A DNA stretch of 64,000 bases from Pantoea agglomerans (GCF_021397715.1 NZ_CP090207.1:2356001-2420000), one strand, 5' to 3'. Positions 17,003-27,369 are shown, counted from the stretch's first letter. Notes: generated from the letters alone by a model not told the origin. Numbers and translations: made by a program.

Positions 17003-17266
17003 TCATTTCATCTTTTTGACCCGGTTTTCACGGAACAGCAAGGTGACGACACCGAATATCCCGCCGGTCAGAAAACCGTATTCAAGATCGGCGGCATCCT
17101 TACGGATATCCCGCAGTCTGATCAGCGCCCTTTCCGCATCTGGCGCGATAATTTCCTCAAACTGTTTCTGGTAGCCGTCAGCTTTAAGCCGTTCGGCTGC
17201 CGCGGTGTCCTTCCGGTCGGCAGCCACCAGCTGACGGCCTTTCCTGAAAAAGAAAAATTCGGGCAT
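17003..17266 (-). CDS. Small hypothetical protein with C-terminal hydrophobic segment, 87 aa
   Basis: The ATG at 17266 follows AAGGAA with 8-nt spacing. The product starts MPEFFFFRKGRQLVAADRKD, continues as a charged helical segment (AERLKADGYQKQFEEIIAPDAERALIRLRDIRKD) and ends with a single hydrophobic stretch near residues 63-78 (YGFLTGGIFGVVTLLF) and a basic tail. It may be tail-anchored or monotopic in the inner membrane. The family is not recognised. It converges on katE. Confidence 0.65.
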   Translation of the reverse strand: MPEFFFFRKGRQLVAADRKDTAAAERLKADGYQKQFEEIIAPDAERALIRLRDIRKDAADLEYGFLTGGIFGVVTLLFRENRVKKMK

Positions 17267-17594
17267 GCTGAGTTCCTTTGCAGTCACGATTTGAAGCTTC
17301 AACATAACCGCAATCGGACGCTGCGCCCAGCGGAAACTCAGGCCTGGGCAGCCAGGCAAAGCGATATTGATCAGACGCCGGCTTATCCGCGCTGACCGTA
17401 GCCTGCGTGTATTGTATTATCGGTGGAGACGGGTCGAATGCGGGTCGGGTTTGTGGCGTGGCTCTTTACATCTTTCGTGTCATTCGTCAGAAACGGCAGA
17501 TGAGGCAGGATGACAAACGTTAAAGGATGGACCAACCGTACCGATACTGTTTCAATAACTGATTAGAACGCGTAAAAACAGCCAGGAATGGTCG
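17267..17594. other. Intergenic stretch before the AT-rich islet
   Basis: No supported gene was seen in this stretch. Base composition shifts towards AT near 17500, marking the left edge of the islet that holds the next two genes. Confidence 0.4.
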
Positions 17595-18056
17595 ATGGCA
17601 CGAAGAAGAGAGCTCAAAGGAATTAGCCATTCTCTGAATGGCAGTTTTGTCAGTCGAAACAACGATTACAAGGGTTTCTGGACTATAGGCCTGTTGAAAC
17701 AATTTTCAATTGGCCAGGGACTTAAATCAGTGAAGTTTACATTTCCCATGTATATAAGCCGTGCAAATTCTGATCTGATAAATGATACAGGGCACCGTTA
17801 TACGGTCATGCTGGCAGATCTTATGCTGAAACAGCAACTACCTAACTCATGGGTTAAAAAAGCAGGTATTGTCATCGATTTTTATCCAAATGATAACGCC
17901 GCTCAGTCAGCTGAATATCATACATCAGGTGATCCTTTTAAGTGCCTTTGTCAGATAACTGATGACAGGGGTTCTGATTATTCTTCCATCATTTATGGCC
18001 GGTGTCTCCCTCACTCTCCGGCGCGAGAATTACGATCAAACCGTTATCTCTGCTGA
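17595..18056 (+). CDS. Uncharacterised protein, 153 aa, in AT-rich islet
   Basis: The ATG at 17595 has AGGA about 10 nt upstream. The product begins MARRRELKGISHSLNGSFVSRNNDYKGFW and contains a Cys-bearing stretch (FKCLCQITDDRGSDYSSIIYGRCLPH) near the C-terminus, with no signal peptide or membrane segment. Proteins with this N-terminal pattern occur widely as unnamed conserved hypotheticals; I know of no function. Base and codon use differ from the neighbouring genes (more A/T, more rare codons), a sign of transfer. Confidence 0.7.
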   Translation: MARRRELKGISHSLNGSFVSRNNDYKGFWTIGLLKQFSIGQGLKSVKFTFPMYISRANSDLINDTGHRYTVMLADLMLKQQLPNSWVKKAGIVIDFYPNDNAAQSAEYHTSGDPFKCLCQITDDRGSDYSSIIYGRCLPHSPARELRSNRYLC

Positions 18057-18070
18057 TAATTTCTTAAAAG

Positions 18071-18184
18071 CTTAAACAACAACCTGAGCTGGCCCTCAAA
18101 GTGGAAATCCAGCCGAAACAGGAAGCTGCGCCAGACGCTAAAGTTAAGAGAACATGTCGTAAAAGTGGAAATATTACTCACTGA
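18071..18184 (+). pseudogene. Possible gene remnant
   Basis: A 37-codon frame without a start codon reads like protein: QPELALKVEIQPKQEA, then PDAKVKRTCRKSG, ending in TGA at 18182-18184. It lies between the two islet genes. It could be the last part of a lost gene, such as a secreted or toxin-like protein, but nothing in it identifies the parent. It may also be chance. Confidence 0.25.
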
Positions 18185-18200
18185 TAAATAAGGGAATATA

Positions 18201-18773
18201 ATGGTGAAAAGTATTACTTATTTCAAAGATAATTTCAGGAAATGGTTTACTGCTGCAGTGGTATACATTCTGTTAGGTGGCTGGTGCTGGTATACATTGT
18301 GGGCAACAAGCATTTCCCACGATACAGTTTTAAAAAAATCGGTCCCTGAATGGAAAACCTATATTTTATCCGGCCTGTTTATGGGCATCATTATTCTGGC
18401 ACTGGCTTGCTGCAGGGACACTTTTAATAAAAAGTTAAAATCTCTGTTTAATGCATTCAGTGGCGGTTTTATTCTGGGTTTTGTGTTGTCATTAAATTGT
18501 TATGATGTCTATGTTTATCTCTTCCCGGACAATGTTATAGGCTATGAATCGGAATATGAAGTTGTCTTCCCAGGCCCGTCAAGAGGCAAGTACGGGCATT
18601 GTGAAGCAGGTCTCTGGCTAAAGGATCAGAACACCCGCAGATGGAAGCAGCTTTGTATCAATAAAGAGTATCTGCACAATCACCGTAAGCAAGGAATGAC
18701 AGGAGTATGGGTAACCGCTCGTGTAAATAATATTGGCACTTACATCGTGAAATATGAATTTATCTACCGGTAG
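18201..18773 (+). CDS. Membrane protein of unknown function, 190 aa
   Basis: AAGGGAATATA before the ATG gives a good ribosome site. Three hydrophobic segments are visible near residues 16-36, 52-70 and 84-107, followed by a soluble C-terminal domain of about 80 residues with two cysteines (GHCEAGLWLKD...RWKQLCINKEY) and a beta-rich ending (YIVKYEFIYR). The gene is AT-rich and atypical for this chromosome. Architecture and setting resemble orphan immunity proteins of polymorphic toxin loci, but no toxin gene is adjacent, so this is only a hypothesis. Confidence 0.75.
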   Translation: MVKSITYFKDNFRKWFTAAVVYILLGGWCWYTLWATSISHDTVLKKSVPEWKTYILSGLFMGIIILALACCRDTFNKKLKSLFNAFSGGFILGFVLSLNCYDVYVYLFPDNVIGYESEYEVVFPGPSRGKYGHCEAGLWLKDQNTRRWKQLCINKEYLHNHRKQGMTGVWVTARVNNIGTYIVKYEFIYR

Positions 18774-19010
18774 ATTGAGCTGGCTATAGTGATTCGCTGA
18801 AGTTATTCGCCAGGGCCTCAATCGCTATCTTCTTATTCTGCGTCAGTAAAAATGAGTAATAGTCGTTAAGGTCCGCCCTTCACTCTTAAAACATTCACCC
18901 TTTACAATCGCTGCGCAGCAATCCAGTCCCTTCCCGATTGAGCTCAAACACAACGAGCTCAACCTGGCTATCAGGCACTGGCCGTCAGCATCTGGCTGAC
19001 GGCCATCCAC

Positions 19011-20672
19011 TCAGAAGGCTTGCCAGTTCTGGTTATCCGCCTGCGGGCTGACCGCAGCAGGACGCAGTGGACTCAGCACCGGCCGGACCGGCTCGGCGGC
19101 AAACGCCGTCTGCAGGCTGCCGGTTTTGAACACCGACACGGTTTTACGCAGATAGCTGGCCTGCTCTTCCAGCGAGGCGGCGGCGCTGGCCGACTCTTCC
19201 ACCAGCGCGGCGTTCTGCTGCGTCACGCCATCCATCTCTGACACCGCGATGCAGACCTGCTCAATGCCACGCGTCTGCTCGACCGACGAGGATGCAATCT
19301 CTTCGATCAGCTGGGTGACCCGGCTGACCGAGGTCACGATACTTTCCATCGCCTTACCGGCTTCAGAGGCATGGCCAGCCCCGGCTCTGATCCGCTCAGC
19401 TGAGCGATCGATCAGGCCACGGATTTCCTGAGCGGCACTGGCGCTGCGGCCTGCCAGTGAACGCACCTCGCCCGCCACCACCGCAAATCCGCGGCCCTGC
19501 TCACCGGCACGCGCCGCTTCAACTGCGGCGTTGAGCGCCAGAATATTGGTCTGGAAGGCGATGCTGTCGATAATCGCAATGATGCCAGCGATCTGCCCGG
19601 AGCTTTCACTGATCTGCTCCATATTAGCGATGACCCGAGCCACCGTCTCGCCGCCCTGGGTAGCAGTGGTCGAGGCCTGTTTCGATACCGCCGTGGCCTG
19701 CTGTGCATTGTCAGCGTTGAGCTTCACCGTCGAGGTCAGCTGCTCCATGCTGGCTGCCGTTTGCTCCAGCGCCGCCGCCTGCTGTTCAGTTCGGGACGAG
19801 AGATCGGTGCTGCCGGCTGAAATTTCCGCCGCGCCGGTAAAGATAGAGCGCGTGGCGTCATCAACCGAGGTGATGGTGACCACCAGCGCATCGCGCATCT
19901 GCTGCAGTTCAGTAATTAACAGCCCCATCTCATTGCGGCCTTCCTGCTGAATATCTGAGGTCAGATCGCCAGCCGATATCGCGCGGATATAGCCGGTCAG
20001 TCGGCTAAGCGGGCCGATAAGCCGTTTTTGTAATCCAACCCAGACGGCGAAAATGATCACTCCGGTCACCAGACCCAGGATCAGCAGGGTCCAGAGCGCG
20101 TCGGTCAGGCTGCGCTGGTTCTGTTCAGAGGTATTTTTCATCAGCTGAATGTTGACCGCACGCCAGGCTTCATAGGCACTGTCGAGCCGATCCTGCGCGG
20201 CCTGCGCTTCCAGATTGCCGTAAGCCTGATAGTTGCCCTGCTTCAGGAAGTTGACCGACGCCAGCATGGTGTCGTGCATTTGCTGATAGGCGGCCTGCAC
20301 CTCAGCGGCCTGAGCCTCATCCTGTCCCGCTTTGCGTGGCAACGCCTGCCACGCACGATACTCAACATCGGCGGCGGCGGCGGACTGCCCTGCTTTATCC
20401 AGCAGTGACGCCATCGCGGCCAGTGACGCCGGGTCCTGCTGGTTTTTGAGAAAACGAATCGCCACCCGGTTAATGGTTACGCGGGTTTTAATCAGGGTTT
20501 TTACCGCATCGCTCAGGTGTTGCTGTTGCAGCGTCAGCTGTTCTGCCGCCACGAAGTTCTGGTCGGCTTTTGAGACGGCGTTATACAGCAGAAAGCCGGT
20601 CAGGCTCAGCAATGCGGTAAAGATTAAAAGTACCGCGAGAATACTGTGGGTTATTTTGAGATTTTTAAGCAT
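19011..20672 (-). CDS. Methyl-accepting chemotaxis protein
   Basis: The 553-residue protein has the full Tar/Tsr layout: first membrane segment (residues 10-30), a four-helix periplasmic ligand domain (about 31-190), second membrane segment (191-213), HAMP, and a cytoplasmic signalling domain with the highly conserved hairpin tip [20 protein letters not shown]. It ends in NWQAF, a variant of the NWETF tether that binds CheR and CheB. The chemoattractant cannot be read from the sequence. It stands alone, away from che genes. Confidence 0.95.
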   Translation of the reverse strand: MLKNLKITHSILAVLLIFTALLSLTGFLLYNAVSKADQNFVAAEQLTLQQQHLSDAVKTLIKTRVTINRVAIRFLKNQQDPASLAAMASLLDKAGQSAAAADVEYRAWQALPRKAGQDEAQAAEVQAAYQQMHDTMLASVNFLKQGNYQAYGNLEAQAAQDRLDSAYEAWRAVNIQLMKNTSEQNQRSLTDALWTLLILGLVTGVIIFAVWVGLQKRLIGPLSRLTGYIRAISAGDLTSDIQQEGRNEMGLLITELQQMRDALVVTITSVDDATRSIFTGAAEISAGSTDLSSRTEQQAAALEQTAASMEQLTSTVKLNADNAQQATAVSKQASTTATQGGETVARVIANMEQISESSGQIAGIIAIIDSIAFQTNILALNAAVEAARAGEQGRGFAVVAGEVRSLAGRSASAAQEIRGLIDRSAERIRAGAGHASEAGKAMESIVTSVSRVTQLIEEIASSSVEQTRGIEQVCIAVSEMDGVTQQNAALVEESASAAASLEEQASYLRKTVSVFKTGSLQTAFAAEPVRPVLSPLRPAAVSPQADNQNWQAF

Positions 20673-20924
20673 TTCAGCAGGCTCATGTCAGAGGAGATAA
20701 AGCAGTTATCGGCTAGCAAGCGCTTTATCTGAGTGCCGCGATGCAACGAGGCGTAGCTAAGCGGGATAATCGGGCGGAAGCGCACACTTTTCGCGGCATC
20801 TGCCGCTGTTCAGCGTCAGGATCGGTAAAACTGGCCGCCGCCCGCGCTAAACGCATTCGGCGCTCAACAACCCGCGCCGCACTGTGGTTGAATTCGCCCC
20901 TTACATTTTTCGCACGTGGTTATC

Positions 20925-22205
20925 ATGCATTACATTCAGAGTCTGATGAGTTTTATAGAGGGAAACAGGGTGCTGTCGGTCAGCTTCAGCCTGCTGCTGT
21001 TGATAATGGCCGGGATGGTCACTCACCTGATCTGCAAATTTTTCATCGTCAAAGTGATCAGAAAGGTCTTTTTCAGCAGCCATAAACAGGGCGTTCCGCT
21101 GGATAAAGATGTCCGGCTCTCTCAGAAGCTGTCGAATTTTGTGCCGGTGATTGTGGTCTACAATTTCCTGCAATTTATGCCAGGCCTGCCTGAGAATCTG
21201 AAAGTGGCGATTCAGACCATCTGCGGCATCCTGTTTTTTGTCTATCTGTCGATCTTCTTCAATGAAGTGCTGGAGATTGTTAACAACTCCTACTCGCGCA
21301 AATCGAAGCGTAAGAACCACTCGATCAAGGGCTATATCCAGATTGGCAAAATCCTGGTGCATATTATCGCCGCGATTATGATTCTGGCGATTATGTCCAA
21401 CAAGTCACCGGCGATTATTATCTCCTCGCTGGGTGCGGTCGCCGCGGTGCTGATGCTGATCTTCCAGCATACGCTGCTGTCGCTGGTGGCGAATATTCAG
21501 CTCTCTTCCAACGATGTGCTGCAACTGGGCGACTGGATTGAGATGCCGGACAGAAATATCAGTGGCGAGGTGATCGATATTGCGCTGCATACCATCACCA
21601 TCCGCAACTGGGATAACACCATCTCGCGCATCCCGACCAAGAATTTCCTCACCGAGACCTACACCAACTGGCAGGCGATGTTCTCTTCAGGCGCGCGCCG
21701 TATCATGCGCAGCTTTTATCTGGATCAGAAGTCGATCACCTTTGTAAATCAGGAGAAGCTGCAGGCGATGAGCCAGATCCGCATCGCCAGCGAATCGATC
21801 ACTGAGCTGCTGGATGGACGTGATATCAACGCGGTCGGCGACCGCTGGTTTATGGAGAACGGCATTACTAACCTGATGGTGTTCCGTAAATTCCTGACCG
21901 CCTGGCTGGCCCAGCGCGATGATATTAAAAAAGAGATGTATATCGTGGTGCGTCCGCTGAAGCCGTCGCCGGATGGGTTGCCGGTGGAGATCTACTGCTT
22001 CACCTCATCTATTTTCTGGGCTGATTATGAGAATACCCAGGCGGCGATTTTTGAATATATTTACGCGATGGCCCGCTATTTTGATCTGCAGATTTATCAG
22101 CATCCGGCGGGTTCGGATTTCGCCCGGCTGGCCCAGCCGCGTGCAGAGAGTGCCGCCGGAAGTACTGCCGGAAGTGCCGATATCCGGCCTGGCGGCCCGC
22201 AGTAA
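20925..22205 (+). CDS. Mechanosensitive ion channel, YbdG/MscM type
   Basis: The protein (about 426 residues) aligns with E. coli YbdG. Five hydrophobic segments precede the MscS-type pore helix and beta domain: SLGAVAAVLMLIFQHTLLSLVANIQLSSNDVLQLGDWIEMP, then TITIRNWDNTISRIPT. YbdG relatives open when the inner membrane is stretched and contribute to osmotic adaptation. The C-terminus ends in a low-complexity Ala/Gly/Ser tail. The ATG at 20925 is used; an in-frame GTG at 20916 is the alternative. About 250 bp separate it from the divergent chemoreceptor. Confidence 0.88.
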   Translation: MHYIQSLMSFIEGNRVLSVSFSLLLLIMAGMVTHLICKFFIVKVIRKVFFSSHKQGVPLDKDVRLSQKLSNFVPVIVVYNFLQFMPGLPENLKVAIQTICGILFFVYLSIFFNEVLEIVNNSYSRKSKRKNHSIKGYIQIGKILVHIIAAIMILAIMSNKSPAIIISSLGAVAAVLMLIFQHTLLSLVANIQLSSNDVLQLGDWIEMPDRNISGEVIDIALHTITIRNWDNTISRIPTKNFLTETYTNWQAMFSSGARRIMRSFYLDQKSITFVNQEKLQAMSQIRIASESITELLDGRDINAVGDRWFMENGITNLMVFRKFLTAWLAQRDDIKKEMYIVVRPLKPSPDGLPVEIYCFTSSIFWADYENTQAAIFEYIYAMARYFDLQIYQHPAGSDFARLAQPRAESAAGSTAGSADIRPGGPQ

Positions 22206-22265
22206 CCTGATCCACGGCGGCGTCCCGTGCGCCGCCTTCCCCCGCTCCGGCGATGAACCGCTGCG

Positions 22266-22562
22266 TCAGCTTTTGCTCAGGGCAAAGTTCAGCACCTTAT
22301 CGTTCTTCATCTGTACCGTCAGCGTCTGCCCTTCGGTGGTGTTCAGGGTGCGCGCTTCGCTGTAGGTCCATTTCAGCAAACGCTGTCCATCCGGATAGGG
22401 CGTCTCGCTGTCCGGCTGACCAAACAGCGAAATCAGCTGCGCTTTGCTGGTCTGGCCGGGCTGGATATGCTGCAGCCGCGCGGTATCCAGATTGTGCCCG
22501 ACGCGATTAGAGCAGGCAGATAACAGCATCAGTAGCGCCACAAACAGGGCATTTTTGCTCAC
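22266..22562 (-). CDS. Small lipoprotein, SmpA/OmlA (BamE-like) fold
   Basis: The GTG start at 22562 has AAAGGA upstream with about 6-nt spacing. The 98-residue product has a lipoprotein signal ending LSAC (Cys17), followed by the SmpA/OmlA pattern LQHIQPGQTSKAQLISLFGQPDSETPYPDGQRLLKWTYSEA. This domain occurs in BamE and other small outer-membrane lipoproteins; this copy has no assigned role. It converges on the channel gene. Confidence 0.82.
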   Translation of the reverse strand: MSKNALFVALLMLLSACSNRVGHNLDTARLQHIQPGQTSKAQLISLFGQPDSETPYPDGQRLLKWTYSEARTLNTTEGQTLTVQMKNDKVLNFALSKS

Positions 22563-22994
22563 GTAAGGTCCTTTTAAAATATAAATTCGCACTGCTGTCG
22601 TCCGGCACGCCTGACGATGGCAGGTTAGCCAGCTTATACGGAATCGACCGGCTCCGGCAGGATTTTCTGCGCGGCTTTGGCGCACGATGAACCGCCCGGA
22701 GGATGCGAATCCACGCCATTAACGCAAATTCCCGCCTCTGTAAGACCCGCAGCCCTGCGATCGCGACATCTTAGTCTATGATTATTCTTCGTATGCCGCG
22801 TGGAAACGGTCTCATTCCTGACTTCCCGCCGCATCACGCTGAATACCAGTCCAGGATCCTGGCTGAAGAGACGCGCCAACCCATTTGGCATCCTGGTCTC
22901 GCTGACATGTTTATGTTTTTGAAGCTCGCATCATCGGCATCATTTCCGCGCGATGGCGATCATTGCGCATTTCCAGGTTAAACGAGGCAACTGA
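22563..22994. other. Intergenic stretch upstream of the trehalose operon
   Basis: About 430 bp between divergent genes, expected to hold the promoter of treZ-treY-glgX. No -35/-10 pair or operator stood out. Short minus-strand frames here lack ribosome sites. Confidence 0.4.
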
Positions 22995-24782
22995 ATGGAA
23001 TCCAAATCATTTTTTAAAAGCTGGGGCGCCGAGCGGGTGTCCGGCGATGAGGTCCGTTTCCGTCTCTGGGCAACGGGCCAGCAACGCGTGACCCTGCGGC
23101 TATCCGGCAAAGATATTGAGATGACACGCCAGCCTGATGGCTGGTTCGAAACCCAGCTGGGCGGCGTCGCGCCCGGTGCCGAATACGATTTTGTGCTGGC
23201 CGACGGTACCTCGGTGCCCGATCCCGCGTCGCGCGGTCAGAAAGATGACGTCAACGGCCCGTCGCTGGTGATCGATCCTGAGGCTTACGCCTGGCAGAAC
23301 ACCGACTGGCAAGGCCGTCCGTGGCAGGAGTCGGTGGTGTATGAACTGCACATCGGCACCTTTACGCCGCAGGGCACCTTCCAGGCGGCGATTGAAAAAC
23401 TGCCGTGGCTGGCGGAAAACGGCATCACCATGATTGAAGTATTACCGGTTTCGCAGTTCGGCGGCAATCGCGGCTGGGGCTACGACGGCGTGCTGCTGTA
23501 TGCACCGCACGCCGCCTACGGCACGCCGGATGATTTCAAAGCCTTTGTCGATGCGGCGCACGGTCACGGCCTGTCGGTGGTGCTGGATATCGTGCTGAAC
23601 CACTTTGGCCCGGAAGGCAACTATCTGCCGCTGCTGTCGCCAGACTTTTTCCATAAAGAGCGCCAGACACCGTGGGGCGCCGGCATCGCTTATGACGTTG
23701 ACGCGGTGCGCCGTTATATCACCGAAGCCCCGCTCTACTGGCTGAAAGAATTTAACCTCGATGGCCTGCGCTTCGACGCCATCGATCAGATCGAAGATCC
23801 GGCCGATAAACATGTGCTGATTGAGATTGCTGAACGCATCCGGGCTGAGATTACCGATCGGCCGATTCACCTGACCACCGAAGATTGCCGCAACGTCACC
23901 TTCCTGCATCCGCGCGATGAAAACGGTCAGGCACCGCTGTTTACCGGCGAATGGAATGATGACTTCCACAATGCGGTCCACGTACTGGCGACCGGCGAAA
24001 AGCATGCCTATTACCAGGACTTCGCCGATCGACCGGAGCAGCGGGTTGCCCGCGCGCTGGCGGAAGGTTTCGTTTATCAGGGCGAAGTGTCGCTGCAGTC
24101 AGGCGAGCCGCGCGGCGTTGACAGCCGCAGCCAGCCACCGGTCGCCTTTGTCGACTTCATTCAGAACCATGACCAGGTGGGTAACCGCGCCCAGGGCGAA
24201 AGGCTGGTGAGCCTGGCCGGCGTGGAACGTACCCAGTTGCTGCTGGCCACGTTACTGCTGTCGCCGCACATACCGCTGCTGTTTATGGGCGAAGAGTATG
24301 GCGAAACGCAGCCGTTCCTGTTCTTCACCGATTTCCATGGCGATCTGGCCAAAGCGGTGCGTGAAGGCCGTGCCCGAGAGTTTGAAGGTCATGCTGGTCA
24401 CGAAGGTGAAAGCGTGCCGGACCCTAACGATCCGCAGACCTTTGCCGATTCAAAGCTGGACTGGGAGAAGCCCGATACGCCGGAAGGCCAGCAGTGGCTG
24501 GCGCTGACGCGCAGGCTGCTGCAACTGCGCCAGCAGCACATTGTGCCGCTGCTGCAGACCGCGGGCGGCAACAGTGGTCAGGTGGTCAACACCGCGCCCG
24601 GTTTCTTCGCGGTGCGCTGGGACTTCCCTGAGGGCACGCTGTCACTGGCGCTCAACCTCAGCGACCGGCCGCAGCCGATTGCCGATCTGCCGGGTGAGAC
24701 CATCTTTGCCTGGCCGCAGGAGAGCCCCGAACTGGCACCGGAGTCGATTGTGGTTCGTCTGGATCAAGGAGCCGCACAATGA
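22995..24782 (+). CDS. treZ: Malto-oligosyltrehalose trehalohydrolase
   Basis: The 595-residue protein has an N-terminal CBM48-type domain (about 10-90) and a GH13 barrel. Likely catalytic residues are Asp261 (LDGLRFDAID), Glu296 (HLTTEDCRN) and Asp393 (FIQNHDQVGN). It cuts trehalose off the reducing end of maltooligosyl trehalose made by TreY. AACGAGGCAACTGA before the ATG gives a weak ribosome site. The treY start overlaps the treZ stop (ATGA), so the two are translationally coupled. Confidence 0.95.
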   Translation: MESKSFFKSWGAERVSGDEVRFRLWATGQQRVTLRLSGKDIEMTRQPDGWFETQLGGVAPGAEYDFVLADGTSVPDPASRGQKDDVNGPSLVIDPEAYAWQNTDWQGRPWQESVVYELHIGTFTPQGTFQAAIEKLPWLAENGITMIEVLPVSQFGGNRGWGYDGVLLYAPHAAYGTPDDFKAFVDAAHGHGLSVVLDIVLNHFGPEGNYLPLLSPDFFHKERQTPWGAGIAYDVDAVRRYITEAPLYWLKEFNLDGLRFDAIDQIEDPADKHVLIEIAERIRAEITDRPIHLTTEDCRNVTFLHPRDENGQAPLFTGEWNDDFHNAVHVLATGEKHAYYQDFADRPEQRVARALAEGFVYQGEVSLQSGEPRGVDSRSQPPVAFVDFIQNHDQVGNRAQGERLVSLAGVERTQLLLATLLLSPHIPLLFMGEEYGETQPFLFFTDFHGDLAKAVREGRAREFEGHAGHEGESVPDPNDPQTFADSKLDWEKPDTPEGQQWLALTRRLLQLRQQHIVPLLQTAGGNSGQVVNTAPGFFAVRWDFPEGTLSLALNLSDRPQPIADLPGETIFAWPQESPELAPESIVVRLDQGAAQ

Positions 24783-27307
24783 ATATCCCAACCGCCACCT
24801 ATCGTATCCAGTTCCGCAACGGCATGACGTTTGACCGTGCCGCGGCGCTGGTCCCCTATCTGAAACAGCTTGGCATCAGTCATCTTTACGCCTCGCCGAT
24901 CTTCAGCGCCACCGCCGAATCCACCCACGGCTATGACGTCACCGATGTTAACCAGATCGAACCCTCGATCGGTGGCCGTGCCGGCTTTGACCGGATGGCG
25001 GCGGCGCTGAAAGCGGCCGGTCTTGGGCTGATCCTCGATATCGTCCCCAACCATATGGCCGCCTCGCTGGAGAACCCGTGGTGGCGCGACGTGATCGAGC
25101 ACGGCGAACAGAGTCAGTATGCCCACTACTTTGACATTGACTGGTCACGCCGCCTGACGCTGCCGTTCCTTGGCGACACCTTCGAGGCGGTGCTGGCCAA
25201 CGGCGAGATCAGCGTGCAGCGCGACCCGCAGAGCGGCAAACCGGCGCTGGCCTACTACGACAACTATTATCCGCTGGCCCCGCACACCTGGCAGGGCCGC
25301 GAAGAAGCGGTGCTCGGCCTGCGCGACCCGGCACAGATTGCCGCGCTGCATGACCAGCAGCCGTGGCGTCTGATGTCGTGGCGTGACGCACCCAACGACC
25401 TCTCCTATCGCCGCTTCTTCGAAGTGACCGGCCTGGTCGGGGTTCGGGTAGAAGATAAAGCGGTGTTTGATGCGGCGCATCAGCTGATCCTGGAACTGGT
25501 CCACAGCGGCGCGGTGCAGGGGTTGCGCGTCGACCACGTCGATGGTCTGGCCGATCCGCGCGGCTATCTTGAGCAGTTACGCCAGGCCGCTGGCCCCGAT
25601 TGCTACCTCACGGTAGAAAAAATCCTGGGCGAGAACGAGCAGTTGCCGGATGAGTGGCCGGTTTCCGGCACCACCGGCTACGAGTTTATGGCGGCGCTGG
25701 CGAATGTGCTGGTGGACGGTAATCGCCTCAGTGCGCTGCGCAAGGCTTATCAGACCGTGATCGGCAAAACGGTCGACATGAAAGCTGAGCTGCGTGCGGC
25801 CAAGTTACTGATGGCTAATCGCAACTTCGCAGGTGAATTTAACCGTCTGCTGCAGCTGGCTCTCGGCATCGCCCGGCACGACGGCACGCCGCAACCGGAA
25901 GCTGAACTGAAGAACGCGCTGCGCGAACTGCTGGTGGCATTTCCGGTTTACCGCACTTACGGCACGCCGCAGGGGCTGACGCCTGCCGATAACGCGCTGC
26001 TGCAACAGGTGGTCAGCCAGGTCAAATCCAGTGCCAGCGCGCCGGATGCGGATGCGCTTGACCTGCTGGTGCGCATTCTGCGCGGCGAGGTCACGGCAGC
26101 CGCCACCGAAGACGCCGCCCAGTTCCGCACCCGCTTCCAGCAACTGACCGGTCCGCTGATGGCGAAGTCGGTGGAGGACACCCTCTTTTTCCGTCAGCAC
26201 ATGGCGCTGGCGTTAAACGAAGTGGGTGCCGAACCGCTGGCGCGTCACTTTTCGCTGGATCAGTTTCATGCCGAAATGCAGGCGCGGCGCGAACATCAGC
26301 CCGACGCGCTCTCCGGCACCTCAACCCATGACACCAAGCGCGGCGAAGATGCCCGCGCCCGACTCTATACCCTGACCGAAGCGCCGGAGCGCTGGGCAGA
26401 GTGCGTCGCCCGCTGGCGGGAGATGAATCAGGCGAAGGTCGTCCGCCTGAAAGATGGCGCGGCACCGGAACCGGCGGTGGAATGGATGCTGTATGAAGCG
26501 CTGGCCGGCGTCTGGCCACCGACGCTGCAGCCCGACGATGCTGCCGGACTGGCGGCGCTGGAAGCGCGCTTCGTGGTTTACGTCGAAAAAGCGCTGCGTG
26601 AAGCGAAATTACGCACCGACTGGGCAGACAACAACGATGCCTATGAACAGGCGGTCCTGGATTATGCCCGTCACCTGCTGGCACCGGACAATATCGCTTT
26701 CCTGCGCGATTTCTGCTCCGCCCTGCAGCCGTTTGTGCGGGCCGGACTGGTTAACAGCCTGACGCAGACGGTGGTGAAACTCACCGCGCCCGGCGTCCCG
26801 GATATTTATCAGGGCAGTGAGGCGCTGGATTTCAGCCTGGTCGATCCGGATAACCGGCGCGAACCTGATTTTGCCGCGCTGGCGGCGATGCTGGACCAGC
26901 CGCAGCAGGAACAGGATGACGGTCACTGGCTGCGCGGTCAGGTCAATCAGCAGGCCATTGCCCGCTTGCTGGCAGTGCGTCAGCAGCAGCCATCGCTGTT
27001 CCGCCACGGTGACTATCTGCCGCTGACCGCCCACGGCGAACATCAGGATCGGGTAGTGGCATTTGCCCGTCAGCATCAGCATCAGGCGGTGATCGTGATT
27101 GTCCCGCGGCTGGTGTTGAATCACCTGCCGGAAACGCTGGATCAGCCGCCGGCAGACCGCTGGGCCGCGACTGAAATCGCCCTGCCGTCCTCACTTAGCC
27201 AGCATCGCTACCGCGATCTGCTGAGTGGCAACGAGATTGTGCCCGGTGACCGGCTGCAACTGGATAACCTTGCGTCGGGCTGGTGTGCCGTGCTGCTGGC
27301 GCTGTAA
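24779..27307 (+). CDS. treY: Malto-oligosyltrehalose synthase
   Basis: The 842-residue GH13 protein shows the TreY signatures: TYRIQFRNGMTFDRAA at the N-terminus, LGISHLYASPIF, LDIVPNHMA, Asp252 in QGLRVDHVDGLADP, Glu280 in LTVEKILGENEQLP and Asp518 in GTSTHDTKRGED. It turns the terminal alpha-1,4 link of maltooligosaccharides into the alpha,alpha-1,1 link of trehalose. AAGGAG lies 8 nt before its ATG, inside the end of treZ. It works in series with TreZ (release) and GlgX (debranching). Confidence 0.95.
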   Translation: MNIPTATYRIQFRNGMTFDRAAALVPYLKQLGISHLYASPIFSATAESTHGYDVTDVNQIEPSIGGRAGFDRMAAALKAAGLGLILDIVPNHMAASLENPWWRDVIEHGEQSQYAHYFDIDWSRRLTLPFLGDTFEAVLANGEISVQRDPQSGKPALAYYDNYYPLAPHTWQGREEAVLGLRDPAQIAALHDQQPWRLMSWRDAPNDLSYRRFFEVTGLVGVRVEDKAVFDAAHQLILELVHSGAVQGLRVDHVDGLADPRGYLEQLRQAAGPDCYLTVEKILGENEQLPDEWPVSGTTGYEFMAALANVLVDGNRLSALRKAYQTVIGKTVDMKAELRAAKLLMANRNFAGEFNRLLQLALGIARHDGTPQPEAELKNALRELLVAFPVYRTYGTPQGLTPADNALLQQVVSQVKSSASAPDADALDLLVRILRGEVTAAATEDAAQFRTRFQQLTGPLMAKSVEDTLFFRQHMALALNEVGAEPLARHFSLDQFHAEMQARREHQPDALSGTSTHDTKRGEDARARLYTLTEAPERWAECVARWREMNQAKVVRLKDGAAPEPAVEWMLYEALAGVWPPTLQPDDAAGLAALEARFVVYVEKALREAKLRTDWADNNDAYEQAVLDYARHLLAPDNIAFLRDFCSALQPFVRAGLVNSLTQTVVKLTAPGVPDIYQGSEALDFSLVDPDNRREPDFAALAAMLDQPQQEQDDGHWLRGQVNQQAIARLLAVRQQQPSLFRHGDYLPLTAHGEHQDRVVAFARQHQHQAVIVIVPRLVLNHLPETLDQPPADRWAATEIALPSSLSQHRYRDLLSGNEIVPGDRLQLDNLASGWCAVLLAL

Positions 27308-27369
27308 GGGTCCGTTTTCAGGAAGTTTTTTTTAACGCGTCAATCTGGTCATTGAATAACGAGGCATAA

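Noticed and set aside
22634..22740. Minus-strand peptide-like frame (AGICVNGVDSHPPGG and following) upstream of treZ
   Set aside because: The composition looks protein-like, but there is no start codon with a ribosome site and a competing frame overlaps it. Left as possible remnant only.
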